This document shows positions 1 to 8,542 of a stretch of 47,737 nt of DNA, one piece after another. Origin of the DNA: an uncultured Clostridia bacterium (lineage in GTDB: Bacteria > Bacillota > Clostridia > TANB77 > CAG-508); contig CANPWU010000007.1 in NCBI GenBank assembly GCA_947584805.1, forward strand, positions 1 to 47,737, given 5' to 3'. Positions within the stretch are counted from its first letter, which is position 1. Each line of letters opens with the position of its first letter. The notes beneath the pieces are model-generated. The model did no database searches and was not told the DNA's origin. It worked only from the letters and a program-made list of their open reading frames with translations. The position numbers and the translations under genes were made by a program.

Positions 1-178
1 TAGCTAAGTATAGATGGGATAAACGCTGAAAGCATCTAAGTGTGAAGCCCACCCTAAGATAAGATATCCCACAACGTCAAGTTGGTAAGATACCATGAAG
101 ACTACATGGTTGATAGGTTGGAGGTGTAAGTGTAGAGATACATTAAGCTGACCAATACTAATATATCGAGGGCTTAAC
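1..178 (+). rRNA. 23S rRNA, 3' end (partial)
   Basis: The opening bases match the conserved 3' end of bacterial 23S rRNA, including the segment TGAAGCCCACCC, the terminal GACCAATACTAAT and the closing CGAGGGCTTAACC. The 5' part lies outside the window. 5S rRNA and tRNA-Asn follow on the same strand, so this is the end of an rRNA operon. Confidence 0.95.
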
Positions 179-265
179 CACAGTATATATGGTTATATTT
201 GGTTCAATTTCATCTATGCAGTTTTCAGTGTACTTAAAAAACTTTTAGAAATTATGTATTAGCTA

Positions 266-294
266 TTGATTTTTTGGAAATAATAGGTTATAAT
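266..294 (+). promoter_or_regulatory. Putative promoter in the 23S-5S spacer
   Basis: TTGATT (266-271) and TATAAT (289-294) are separated by exactly 17 bases. This could drive 5S rRNA and tRNA-Asn independently of the upstream rRNA promoter. The rest of the 23S-5S spacer (179-382) shows nothing else recognisable. Confidence 0.5.
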
Positions 295-382
295 ACTAAA
301 AGTACGTTGAAAAAGTTAGAAATAACTTTTAATATTAATTTGCATTATATATAATTAGTTTCTAATTATATGTATATATTCT

Positions 383-497
383 TCTAGTGACGATTACATA
401 AGGGTAATACCTGTTCCCATGCCGAACACAGAAGTCAAGCCTTATGTGCTGAAAATACTTGCGGATTTCTCTGCTGGAAAGATAAGTGTCGCTAGAT
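383..497 (+). rRNA. 5S rRNA
   Basis: The core CCTGTTCCCATGCCGAACAC and AGAAGTCAAGCC are diagnostic of 5S rRNA. The two ends pair (TCTAG near 383 with CTAGA near 497), giving a molecule of about 115 nt. Exact ends are estimated from this terminal stem. Confidence 0.93.
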
Positions 498-504
498 TTT
501 ATAT

Positions 505-580
505 TCCTCGTTAGCTCAGTCGGTAGAGCGCTCGGCTGTTAACCGATAGGTCGCCTGTTCGAGCCAGGCACGAGGAGCCA
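505..580 (+). tRNA. tRNA-Asn(GTT)
   Basis: The acceptor stem TCCTCGT (505-511) pairs with ACGAGGA (570-576), followed by discriminator G and an encoded CCA. The anticodon loop CTGTTAA places GTT at 538-540. The T loop GTTCGAG is canonical. It lies 8 bases after 5S rRNA and probably belongs to the same transcript. Confidence 0.95.
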
Positions 581-587
581 AAATATA

Positions 588-630
588 AACACCCTTAAAT
601 GTTACTAAATAAGCATTTGAGGGTGTTATT
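588..630 (+). terminator. Terminator of the rRNA/tRNA operon
   Basis: AACACCCTTAAATG (588-601) pairs with CATTTGAGGGTGTT (614-627), a 14-bp stem with one mismatch. The following tract is only moderately T-rich. It overlaps the upstream end of the longest possible reading frame for the flavodoxin gene, which supports the downstream start at 656. Confidence 0.7.
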
Positions 631-655
631 TCCATTTATGAGGAGGTTTAAATAT

Positions 656-1159
656 ATGAGTGTGTACAAAGATAAGAAAAGTTTAGTAATTTACTTTTCA
701 AGAGCTGATGAAAATTATGCAGTAGGATATGTTAATAAAGGAAATACAGAATATATTGCAGAATATGTAAGGGATATTATAGGTGCTGATTTATTTAAAG
801 TAGAACCACTTGTACCTTACAACAAAAAGTATAATATTTGTATAGAAGAAGCAAAGCAAAGAGTAGGAAATGCTCCTATAAAAAATAAAATTAACGATAT
901 TACTAAATATGAAGTGATTTATATTATGACTCCAGTATATTGGGGAAGCTATGCTCCTGAAATAGAGACAGCAATAAAAAATTTAGATTTTACAGGAAAA
1001 ATAATAAGAGTAGTAACAACTCATGAAGGCTCAGGACTTGCAAATGTTGTTAAAGATATTAAAAATATTTGCAAGGGAGCTAATGTTTTAAATGATAGTA
1101 TTGCAATAAAAGGAACAGAGTGCATTAGTGCTAGAGATAAAATAGAAAAATGGCTTTAA
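656..1159 (+). CDS. Flavodoxin-family protein
   Basis: A 167-residue flavodoxin-like protein expected to bind FMN and act as a low-potential electron carrier or small quinone/disulfide reductase in the cytoplasm. Near the N-terminus is the phosphate-binding-loop region YFSRADENY, then GNTEYIAEYV. Further on are TPVYWGSYAPEI, typical of the flavin-binding loop, and THEGSGL. This arrangement fits the Flavodoxin_4 type. The start at 656 is chosen because AGGAGG lies at 641-646. An in-frame ATG at 599 would place the N-terminus inside the upstream terminator. The native substrate cannot be told from sequence. Confidence 0.85.
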   Translation: MSVYKDKKSLVIYFSRADENYAVGYVNKGNTEYIAEYVRDIIGADLFKVEPLVPYNKKYNICIEEAKQRVGNAPIKNKINDITKYEVIYIMTPVYWGSYAPEIETAIKNLDFTGKIIRVVTTHEGSGLANVVKDIKNICKGANVLNDSIAIKGTECISARDKIEKWL

Positions 1160-1180
1160 TTAAAAAAATTAAAAAAACAC

Positions 1181-1209
1181 TTACATAAATTTTTAAATTG
1201 TGTTATAAT
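1181..1209 (+). promoter_or_regulatory. Promoter of the MATE-kinase gene
   Basis: TTACAT (1181-1186), a 17-base spacer and TATAAT (1204-1209). It leaves a leader of about 115 nt before the start codon of the downstream transporter gene. Confidence 0.6.
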
Positions 1210-1236
1210 ATTTAAAGATTAATAAGAGATATTTTA

Positions 1237-1297
1237 ATAGTGTGTAGTCTTTTAAAGGCGTAAGTCCAGCTTTTAAAAGATTATATACTATTTTTTT
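1237..1297 (+). promoter_or_regulatory. Leader hairpin with T-tract (possible attenuator)
   Basis: Between the promoter and the ribosome binding site, ATAGTGTGTAGTCTTTTAAA pairs imperfectly with TTTAAAAGATTATATACTAT around the loop GGCGTAAGTCCAGC, followed directly by seven T residues. Lying after a promoter and before the gene, it looks like a conditional terminator and not the end of the flavodoxin gene. I do not recognise it as a named riboswitch class. Confidence 0.55.
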
Positions 1298-1330
1298 ATG
1301 TCTTATAACTTATGGGAGGGATCAATTTTT

Positions 1331-3307
1331 ATGAATGAACAAAGCACAAACAAAATGGCAAGTACGCCAATGAAAAAGTTATTTTGGAAGATGGGCTTAC
1401 CTATGATAATATCAATGGTATTACAAGCATTATATAATGTCATAGATAGTATATTTGTAACAAATATGGGAGAACAAGGAGCTATTGCAAATCAGGCATT
1501 AACTATTGCATTTCCTATTCAAATACTTATTATAGCAGTAGGAGTTGGAACAGGAGTAGGTTTAAATGCACTTCTTTCAAAAAGTTTAGGAGAAAGGAAT
1601 ACAGAAAAAGTAAATAAAGTTGCAGGAAATGGAATATTTTTAAGTTTATGTTTATATATAGTATTTTTATTATTTGGAATTTTTGGATCAAAATGGTTTA
1701 TTTCGCTTTTTGCAGGTGGAAATGAACAAGTCATATCTATGGGAACGATATATTTACAAATATGTTGTTCACTATCAGTTGGAGCTATTGGATTTACGGT
1801 GTATGAGAGACTTTTGCAAAGTACAGGAAAAACAATGCTTTCAACAATAGCACAAATATTAGGAGCTGTAACAAATATAGTATTAGATTATGTATTTATT
1901 TATCCATTAGAAATGGGGGTAGCAGGTGCAGCTTGGGCAACAGTTATTGGACAAATTGTTTCATTACTAGTTGCTATGATATTCCACTATAAATTAAATA
2001 AAGAAATAAATGGAAATCCAAAATATATTAGACCAGAATTAAACTTAATAAAAGCAATTTATAATATAGGTATTTCAGCTGCAATTATGCAGGGATTACT
2101 TTCAGTTATGATGGCAGGAATGAATGCTATTCTTGGAATGTCAGAGGCTGATCCTACAATATTAGTAGGTTCATTTGGTATATATTATAAAATACAACAA
2201 ATTGCATTATTCTCAGCATTTGGTTTATCAAATACTATAATTTCAATTTTATCATTTAACTATGGTATGAAAGATAAAGAAAGGATAAATGATTGTATTA
2301 AATATGGAATTATTGATACAGTTATTGTGACTTTAATATTAACTTGTATTTTTGAATTGTTTGCTAAACCAATTTCAAATTTGTTTGGACTTACTGGAGG
2401 AAACACAACAGAAATAATAGAAATATGCACAATAGCTTTAAGAATAGCAAGCATAGGATATGTATTTATGGGCTTTTCAGTTGCAGTACAAGGCATATTA
2501 CAATCAATAGGATATGCTTTAAGACCTTTAATAATCTCATTATTAAGACTAGTTGTATTTGTGTTCCCGATAGCATATTTATTTACATTATCTGATAATG
2601 TAACCAATATTGTTTGGTGGACTTTCACAATTGCAGAAATTTTAACAGCGATAATCTCGGTATTTATATTGAAAAAATCTTACAAAGAAAAGATAGAAAG
2701 ATTAAACATAATTAAAGAAAATACAAAGAGAAGTGAGAACCTTATTATATCTATTGCTCGTGAACATGGAACAGGTGGAAAAGAAATAGCTAGACAAGTA
2801 GCTAAAAAATCAGATTTAAACTTTTATGATAAAGAGGAAATTAAAAATTTTGCTTTGAATAATGAATTAATTGATAAAAATACAAAAGAGAATGAATTAT
2901 ATAATTTCTTTTTATCATTGGATGCAGAAAAAGATTCAATAATTAAACAATCAGAAACAATTAGAAAAATTGCACTAAATGGAAATTGTGTTATTGTAGG
3001 TAGAGGGGCAGATTATATATTAAAAAATAGTCCAAATGTAATTAGAATATTTTTATATGCACCACTTGAATATAGAATAAATAAAATTAAAGAAATGTAT
3101 AATGATACTTATGATGAGGCAAAAAAACATGTAGTAAATTCTGATAAATCAAGAGCTTCATATTATGAAGTTATTACTAATAAAAAGTGGGGAAATAAAG
3201 AAAATTATGACTTATGCTTAAATTGTGATATTGGAACTGAAAAAACCGTAGATATAATTTGTAATTATATTAAAAATGCAAGAGAAATTAATAAAAAGAA
3301 TCAATAA
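1331..3307 (+). CDS. MATE efflux transporter fused to a cytidylate-kinase-like domain
   Basis: A 658-residue two-part protein. Residues 1-450 are a multidrug and toxin extrusion (MATE) transporter with about 12 membrane segments, opening with MKKLFWKMGLPMIISMVLQALYN in pieces typical of the family, expected to export cationic compounds using a Na+ or H+ gradient. Residues from about 468 form a soluble cytidylate-kinase-like domain (Cytidylate_kin2 type) with the nucleotide-binding loop SIAREHGTGGKEIA and the motif VIVGRGADYIL. The start at 1331 follows GGGAGGG at about 1314-1320. An upstream ATG at 1298 lies within the leader hairpin. The kinase part may couple nucleotide state to transport, but this is inference. 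Confidence 0.88.
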   Translation: MNEQSTNKMASTPMKKLFWKMGLPMIISMVLQALYNVIDSIFVTNMGEQGAIANQALTIAFPIQILIIAVGVGTGVGLNALLSKSLGERNTEKVNKVAGNGIFLSLCLYIVFLLFGIFGSKWFISLFAGGNEQVISMGTIYLQICCSLSVGAIGFTVYERLLQSTGKTMLSTIAQILGAVTNIVLDYVFIYPLEMGVAGAAWATVIGQIVSLLVAMIFHYKLNKEINGNPKYIRPELNLIKAIYNIGISAAIMQGLLSVMMAGMNAILGMSEADPTILVGSFGIYYKIQQIALFSAFGLSNTIISILSFNYGMKDKERINDCIKYGIIDTVIVTLILTCIFELFAKPISNLFGLTGGNTTEIIEICTIALRIASIGYVFMGFSVAVQGILQSIGYALRPLIISLLRLVVFVFPIAYLFTLSDNVTNIVWWTFTIAEILTAIISVFILKKSYKEKIERLNIIKENTKRSENLIISIAREHGTGGKEIARQVAKKSDLNFYDKEEIKNFALNNELIDKNTKENELYNFFLSLDAEKDSIIKQSETIRKIALNGNCVIVGRGADYILKNSPNVIRIFLYAPLEYRINKIKEMYNDTYDEAKKHVVNSDKSRASYYEVITNKKWGNKENYDLCLNCDIGTEKTVDIICNYIKNAREINKKNQ

Positions 3308-3335
3308 AAGTAGTTTAATAAATTACAATAAGTAG

Positions 3336-3363
3336 GACAGATAATTGAAATTATCTGTCTTTT
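3336..3363 (+). terminator. Terminator after the MATE-kinase gene
   Basis: GACAGATAATT (3336-3346) pairs with AATTATCTGTC (3349-3359) and is followed by TTTTA. The -35 box of the next promoter lies inside it. Confidence 0.8.
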
Positions 3364-3373
3364 ATTATATAAT
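3345..3373 (+). promoter_or_regulatory. Promoter nested in the preceding terminator
   Basis: TTGAAA (3345-3350), 17 bases, TATAAT (3368-3373). The -35 box occupies the loop of the preceding terminator hairpin. It probably drives the DUF1848 gene. Confidence 0.65.
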
Positions 3374-3435
3374 CTTAACAATAATTAGCAATATTAAAAT
3401 TTATAACATTAAAAATAAGAAAGGGAAGATCAGAA

Positions 3436-4371
3436 ATGATAATAAATACGGGAATGAGAACTGATATACCGGCTTTTTATTCTAGTTGGTTATTAAATAG
3501 AATAGAAGAAGGCTATGTTTATGTTAGAAATCCATATTATAAACATCAAGTAACTAAATATAGTTTAAATCCCAATGTAGTTGATTGTTTAGCATTTTGC
3601 ACTAAAAATCCACACCCTTTAATATCTCATTTATCAGAACTAGACAAATACAAGCAATTTTGGTTTGTAACAATTACACCATATGGAAAAGATATAGAGC
3701 CAAATGTACCAGAAAAAAAGCAAGTAATTGCTGATTTTAAGAAGTTATCAGAGCATCTTGGGAAAAATGCAGTTGCAGTTCGCTATGATCCAATATTTAT
3801 AAATGAAAAATTTGATGTAAATATGCATATTAAATGTTTTGAAAAATTATTAAGTGCGCTTAATGGTTTTACTGAAGATTGTACTATTAGTTTTTTAGAT
3901 ATGTATGAAAAGGTAAAAAGAAATGCACCTAATTTGAGACCACCAACAAAAGAGGAACAAATACGAATTGCAGAAGCATTTTCAAAAATAGGAAAACAAA
4001 ATAATATTATAGTACATTCTTGCTGTGAGAAAAGTTTTTTAAAAGATTATGGCCTAGATATAACTGGCTGTATGAGTAAAGAAATAGTTGAAAAAGCAAT
4101 AGGAAATAAATTAAATGCACCTAAAAGTCATAGTAAAAGAGAAGGTTGTGCTTGCTTATTAGGAAACGATATAGGTGCATATAATACTTGTGGACATTTG
4201 TGTAAATATTGTTATGCAAATGCAAATGTTGGTCTAGTTAGGGAGAATATAAAAAAACATAATCCTAATTCTCCATTTTTAATTGGAGAATTGGAAGCGG
4301 AAGATAAAATAACAGAGGCAAAACAAAAAAGCTGGCTTAATATAGATAATCAGATTAGTTTTTTAAGTTAG
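3436..4371 (+). CDS. DUF1848 family protein, probable Fe-S enzyme
   Basis: A 311-residue protein matching the DUF1848 family, opening with the characteristic NTGMRTDIPAFYSSWLLNRI. Middle motifs include FWFVTITPYG and RYDPIF. Near the C-terminus, CGHLCKYCYAN (around residues 253-263) gives a C-x3-C-x2-C pattern like the cluster motif of radical SAM enzymes, with further cysteines at REGCACLLG. These suggest iron-sulfur cluster binding. The reaction is unknown. The RBS AAGGGAAG precedes the start. It is a single-gene transcription unit behind its own promoter. Confidence 0.82.
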   Translation: MIINTGMRTDIPAFYSSWLLNRIEEGYVYVRNPYYKHQVTKYSLNPNVVDCLAFCTKNPHPLISHLSELDKYKQFWFVTITPYGKDIEPNVPEKKQVIADFKKLSEHLGKNAVAVRYDPIFINEKFDVNMHIKCFEKLLSALNGFTEDCTISFLDMYEKVKRNAPNLRPPTKEEQIRIAEAFSKIGKQNNIIVHSCCEKSFLKDYGLDITGCMSKEIVEKAIGNKLNAPKSHSKREGCACLLGNDIGAYNTCGHLCKYCYANANVGLVRENIKKHNPNSPFLIGELEAEDKITEAKQKSWLNIDNQISFLS

Positions 4372-4414
4372 GGATAAATTGCAGGTGTGTTAATGTCATA
4401 TATGCAAGTGGTTA

Positions 4415-4443
4415 TTTACAATTATTTACTCATTTGATATAAT
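4415..4443 (+). promoter_or_regulatory. Promoter of small membrane protein gene
   Basis: TTTACA (4415-4420), a 17-base spacer and TATAAT (4438-4443), 40 bases upstream of the next start codon. Confidence 0.65.
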
Positions 4444-4483
4444 TTAGCTAAAACAAATAGAAATTTGTGTTGGAGGTAATTTT

Positions 4484-4678
4484 ATGAATTTTAAAGGAAA
4501 ACAATTAAAAGCCAAAATATTCTTAATTTTAAGTCTTGTATTTGCAATTTTAACATTGATTGGTGGATATATGGTAATCACTCATAAACTAGACAATGCG
4601 GGATATTCTGTTATACCAATGTTGTTTGCTATAACATTTAGTGTACTTTATAGAAATAGCCAAAAGGATAAAGAATAA
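4484..4678 (+). CDS. Small two-span membrane protein, unknown function
   Basis: A 64-residue protein with a clear ribosome binding site (GGAGG at about 4472) and its own promoter. Residues 10-32 (IFLILSLVFAILTLIGGYMV) and 40-57 (YSVIPMLFAITFSVLYR) are hydrophobic, with basic flanks at both ends (KGKQLKAK and RNSQKDKE). I recognise no family. The good promoter, RBS and codon use make a real gene likely. Confidence 0.7.
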   Translation: MNFKGKQLKAKIFLILSLVFAILTLIGGYMVITHKLDNAGYSVIPMLFAITFSVLYRNSQKDKE

Positions 4679-4753
4679 TATAAATAACTATTTAAAAAAT
4701 TATCGATATAAAAGAGATAATATTATATACAAAAATAGAATAGTAGGTTAGGG

Positions 4754-5431
4754 ATGATAAAAATAATGAAAAAAGTACGAATATTCCTTTTAATAATTAT
4801 ATTAATTATTGCAATATCAGTATTAGCCATATTTTTATATTATAAAATTGAAACTACAAAGAAAGTATATTATGCAGAAGATTTTGGAATAGAGATAGTT
4901 AAAAGTGAAACTGATTTTGATAATGATGGAATAGATGATTATACTGATATTTTACAAGGTGCAAAAATTGAAGCGGAAAATAAACCTAAATACAAAAGTG
5001 CATATTATAACGGTGGGTATCCGCCAGATGATGAAGGAGTTTGTACAGATGTTATATGGAGAGCATTAAAAAATGCAGGATATTCTTTAAAAGATATGAT
5101 CGATGAAGATATAAAGAATAATGTTGATGCTTATTCAAGAGTGAATGGTAAGCCAGACCCTAACATAGATTTTAGAAGAGTACCAAATTTAAAAGTATAT
5201 TTTGAGAGAAATCATATTTCTTTAACAACTGATTTATCTAAAATAGAGGAATGGCAACCTGGGGATATTGTTATATTTGGAAGTAAACATGTAGGAATTA
5301 TATCAGATATAAGAAATAAAAAAGGAATTCCATATTTAATACATAATGCAGGACAACCATTAAGAGAAGAAGATAGACTAGAAAGTTACAGTGCATATCA
5401 ACCAATTACAGGGCATTACAGAATGAAATAA
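4754..5431 (+). CDS. DUF1287 domain protein, putative cell-wall Cys peptidase-like
   Basis: A 225-residue exported or membrane-anchored protein. The N-terminal hydrophobic segment (about residues 8-29) is a signal anchor. The rest matches DUF1287, whose fold resembles NlpC/P60 papain-like hydrolases. The candidate catalytic cysteine is in GVCTDVIWRAL (near residue 97). The His-containing segment is PGDIVIFGSKHVGII, and IHNAGQ lies near the end. It may act on peptidoglycan or another envelope substrate outside the membrane. The start is uncertain between ATG 4754 and ATG 4766, since TTAGGG lies immediately upstream of the first. Confidence 0.82.
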   Translation: MIKIMKKVRIFLLIIILIIAISVLAIFLYYKIETTKKVYYAEDFGIEIVKSETDFDNDGIDDYTDILQGAKIEAENKPKYKSAYYNGGYPPDDEGVCTDVIWRALKNAGYSLKDMIDEDIKNNVDAYSRVNGKPDPNIDFRRVPNLKVYFERNHISLTTDLSKIEEWQPGDIVIFGSKHVGIISDIRNKKGIPYLIHNAGQPLREEDRLESYSAYQPITGHYRMK

Positions 5432-5512
5432 AATTTTTGTAATATCTAAAATGAAAATAAGATAAAATATTAATTTGCTTTTAAAGGCAGAAAAATAGAA
5501 GGAGAAATAAAT

Positions 5513-6997
5513 ATGGGAGTATCAAGTATTTTTTCATATCTTAAAGAATTTGTACTACTAGGAATATTTATAATTATATTATTTCTAATAGGATATTTTG
5601 TAATATATAAAAAGGTAATGAAAGGAACAAAAACAATTGACAATAAAAAAATGATACTATATGGAATAACTATAGTATATTTGGTTATTGTTTTTGGGGC
5701 AACATTTTTAACTAGAGGAAATGCTTATAAAGAAATAAACTTACATTTATTTAGCTCATATAGAGAGGCTTGGAACAATATGACAGACGTATTATCTAGC
5801 AATATTATACTTAGAAATAGTATTTTAAACATACTACTTTTCATACCTTTTGGATTTTTATTACCTATATATTCAGATAAGTTAAAAAAGTTTTATAAAG
5901 TTGTAGCAATAGGATTAGCTGTAACTTTGATAATAGAAATTGTACAGTATATAACTAATATGGGAATATTTGAAATAGATGATGTATTTAATAATACATT
6001 AGGTGTTTTAATTGGATATTGCACGTTTATGATATTTAACAATATTATAAAAAAAGAAAATAGAAAATATATTTTTGCTTATGTTTTGCCTTTTGTATTT
6101 GTAATAGGAACACTTATCAGTTTTAATGTTATTTATCAAAAGCAGGAGCTTGGAAACCTACCATTAGATTATACATATAAAATAAATTTGAAGGATGCTA
6201 AAATAGAATGCAATGTAGAACTTTCAAAAGAATCAAGTTCACAAAACATATATCATACAAAAATACTAACAAAAGAGGAAACAAGAGATATAGCCCAAAA
6301 ATTGTTTGAAAAGAATGGGACAAGCATAAACTTAAATATGGTAGATTTAAATGAAGAGGGAGATAATGCAATATATTATTCAAAAGATCATAAGCAAAAT
6401 ATATGGATAGATTATAAAGGAGGAAAATATAGGTACAATACAGGATCGAAAAGTGGATTAATGATAGGATTATCCAAGAATCAAAATAATGAAAAAATAG
6501 AAGCAAGTACACAAAATGGAATAGCACAAGAGATAGATACAACTGGTATCAAAATACAAGGTGCAAGTAGAGAAGAAATAGAAGAAGTGCTAGAAAATTC
6601 TGGAATAGAAGTTCCAGACAATGCAGAGTTTGAAGAAAAGAGCGGTACTTATATTTTTACAGCAGATATGATTACAAATGGCAATACTGTAATAGATGGA
6701 GATATAAGATGTTCATATTATATAGATAGAACAATAGATGACATTTCAAACAATTTGACTACTTATGAAAGAGTAAAAGAGAAGGAGATAATAAGCGAAG
6801 AAGAAGCATATAAGCAAATACTGGAAGGGAAATTCAAATATTTTAGTTTAAAACTAGAAAAGATCAAAAATTTAGTAATAGAGAACGTCAAATTAGATTA
6901 TGTTATAGACACGAAGGGATATTATGTACCAGTATATGTATTTGAATCAAATATAAATAACAAAGATGGTGAGATAATAATTAAAGCTCTTAATTGA
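5513..6997 (+). CDS. VanZ-like membrane protein with a long extracytoplasmic C-terminal region
   Basis: A 494-residue protein. Residues 1-225 carry about six membrane segments and the VanZ-like signature (NSILNILLFIPFGFLLP, then IIEIVQY and FEIDDVFNNTLGVLIGY). VanZ proteins give low-level teicoplanin resistance in enterococci, but most chromosomal relatives are uncharacterised. The remaining 270 residues are hydrophilic and probably extracytoplasmic. The last stretch (EEAYKQILEGKF, then VIDTKGYYVPVYVFE) resembles secreted domains of the YycH/YycI kind. That resemblance is weak. AGAAGGAG precedes the start. Confidence 0.78.
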   Translation: MGVSSIFSYLKEFVLLGIFIIILFLIGYFVIYKKVMKGTKTIDNKKMILYGITIVYLVIVFGATFLTRGNAYKEINLHLFSSYREAWNNMTDVLSSNIILRNSILNILLFIPFGFLLPIYSDKLKKFYKVVAIGLAVTLIIEIVQYITNMGIFEIDDVFNNTLGVLIGYCTFMIFNNIIKKENRKYIFAYVLPFVFVIGTLISFNVIYQKQELGNLPLDYTYKINLKDAKIECNVELSKESSSQNIYHTKILTKEETRDIAQKLFEKNGTSINLNMVDLNEEGDNAIYYSKDHKQNIWIDYKGGKYRYNTGSKSGLMIGLSKNQNNEKIEASTQNGIAQEIDTTGIKIQGASREEIEEVLENSGIEVPDNAEFEEKSGTYIFTADMITNGNTVIDGDIRCSYYIDRTIDDISNNLTTYERVKEKEIISEEEAYKQILEGKFKYFSLKLEKIKNLVIENVKLDYVIDTKGYYVPVYVFESNINNKDGEIIIKALN

Positions 6998-7101
6998 AGT
7001 TAATATACTTTTATATGAGAAATAATAGGTTATTTTATATAAAATGGCTTATGAAAGTATAATAATATATTAGATAACAAGTGTACAAGGAGATAAAAAA
7101 T

Positions 7102-7548
7102 ATGTTGATGTATGAAGAATCAAAAATACTAATTATGTTAGCAATAACAGTAATAACAATTATAATATGTTCAGTATATAATTGGTTAAAACCAAAAAAA
7201 GATGAAGAAAAAATAAACAAAATATCATGGAAACCTATTTTAATAGGAATATTTATAATAATTAGTTCTTTTATAATAGTTTTGTATGAAATAGCTGAAT
7301 ATAAATATTCAATTTCTATCGATCCATACTTTGGAAATATACTTATATGCATAAAATATATAGCATATTTTATACTTATGGTTAGTGCATTATGTAGTAC
7401 TTTTTGTTATAGAAAATATAAAAAAGTATTACCAGTATGGTTAAAGACAATTTATATTATAGGTGTTATATTTTTAATTGTTTTATCAGTATATATATAT
7501 CTACATATTATTCAAACAATGGGAGATGCTGTTGAAATGAAAAGATAG
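7102..7548 (+). CDS. Four-span membrane protein, unknown function
   Basis: A 148-residue protein with four hydrophobic segments: around residues 8-25 (ILIMLAITVITIIICSVY), 45-62, 78-100 and 116-135. The start at 7102 follows AAGGAG at 7087-7092 with ideal spacing, so a GTG at 7081 is rejected. I recognise no family. It sits between the VanZ-like gene and a membrane-anchored XRE regulator, a context of envelope-related proteins. Confidence 0.65.
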   Translation: MLMYEESKILIMLAITVITIIICSVYNWLKPKKDEEKINKISWKPILIGIFIIISSFIIVLYEIAEYKYSISIDPYFGNILICIKYIAYFILMVSALCSTFCYRKYKKVLPVWLKTIYIIGVIFLIVLSVYIYLHIIQTMGDAVEMKR

Positions 7549-7702
7549 AACCTAAATATTTTTCATTAAGTTTTGAGCAGGGGTTGATGCATTTAAAGAA
7601 AATTATATTTATCTAAAAAAGTACTTTATTTGTTAATTAAACTTCTAGTATGTGTTAATTTAATATAATATTTGTTATTATTTTTTTGAAAGGAGAATAA
7701 AA

Positions 7703-8452
7703 ATGGATCAAATAAAAATTGGAAATTTTATTTCTTTGTGTAGAAAGAATAAAAAATTAACACAAGAGGGTCTAGCAGAACAGTTAAATGTAAGTGCAAA
7801 TGCAGTAAGTAAATGGGAAAGAGGAGTGAATCTCCCAGATTATTCTAATATGCAAGTTTTATGTGAGGTTTTAGGAATATCATTGAATGAATTTTTTGCA
7901 GGAGAATACATAAAAGAAAATGAGCTTGAAAAACAATCTGAAAGAAACATTTTAGGTATTTTAAAATTTACTAATGAAAAAGATATAAAATATAAAATTT
8001 TAATTATAGTTATTTCAACACTACTAGTCATTTCATTTGTGATATTAGGCAAAAATGCACTTGTTAAATTTGGATTTATGATGAATGATAATTTGAAATA
8101 TTCTCAAATATACATAGCAGGAGAAGGTAATATAAAAGGAAATGTTGATGTAAATAAATATGAAAAATTAAATATTGATTATGAGGTAGGTGCAAATAAA
8201 TATGGTGAAGCAGTATTTAAGAATCCTAATAAGGCGTTTAAAAGATTAAAAAAAGATTATTCAAAAGGAATCAAACTAATTCAAAAAGAATATCATTTAT
8301 TGCCTCTAACAAATTTTACCTATAAAATGTATAGCATTTATGGATGGCAGGTAACAACTGGAACAGACGAAGAAAAAGAACAAGCCAGATTTGTATCATC
8401 TTTTATGGATATTTATGAAAATAGTTTTAATAGTTATTTTTTTAATAATTAG
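7703..8452 (+). CDS. XRE-family regulator with transmembrane segment and extracytoplasmic domain
   Basis: A 249-residue one-component regulator. Residues 6-63 form an XRE helix-turn-helix (LCRKNKKLTQEGLAEQLNVS, then NAVSKWERGVNLPD). A single membrane span lies around residues 92-112 (ILIIVISTLLVISFVILG). About 135 residues follow, probably outside the cell, with GANKYGEAVFKNP and YGWQVTTGTDEEKEQARF. The layout suggests a sensor that transmits an external or membrane signal directly to DNA. AAAGGAG precedes the start. A second protein of the same plan lies at 12898, and the target promoters are unknown. Confidence 0.83.
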   Translation: MDQIKIGNFISLCRKNKKLTQEGLAEQLNVSANAVSKWERGVNLPDYSNMQVLCEVLGISLNEFFAGEYIKENELEKQSERNILGILKFTNEKDIKYKILIIVISTLLVISFVILGKNALVKFGFMMNDNLKYSQIYIAGEGNIKGNVDVNKYEKLNIDYEVGANKYGEAVFKNPNKAFKRLKKDYSKGIKLIQKEYHLLPLTNFTYKMYSIYGWQVTTGTDEEKEQARFVSSFMDIYENSFNSYFFNN

Positions 8453-8468
8453 ATTATAAGCATAGCTA

Positions 8469-8497
8469 TTGCTTAATTATGTAAAATATGCTATAAT
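8469..8497 (+). promoter_or_regulatory. Promoter of the foreign ORF
   Basis: TTGCTT (8469-8474), 17 bases, TATAAT (8492-8497). A short hairpin TAAGCA/TGCTTA overlaps the -35 box. The promoter has native-like composition although the gene does not. Confidence 0.6.
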
Positions 8498-8542
8498 ATA
8501 TACGAATAACTAGCCAAGTGCTAGAAATTAGGAGGTAAACTT

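Noticed and set aside
1237-1297. Assigning the MATE leader to a named riboswitch class
   Set aside because: The hairpin and loop do not match a consensus I can recall with confidence.
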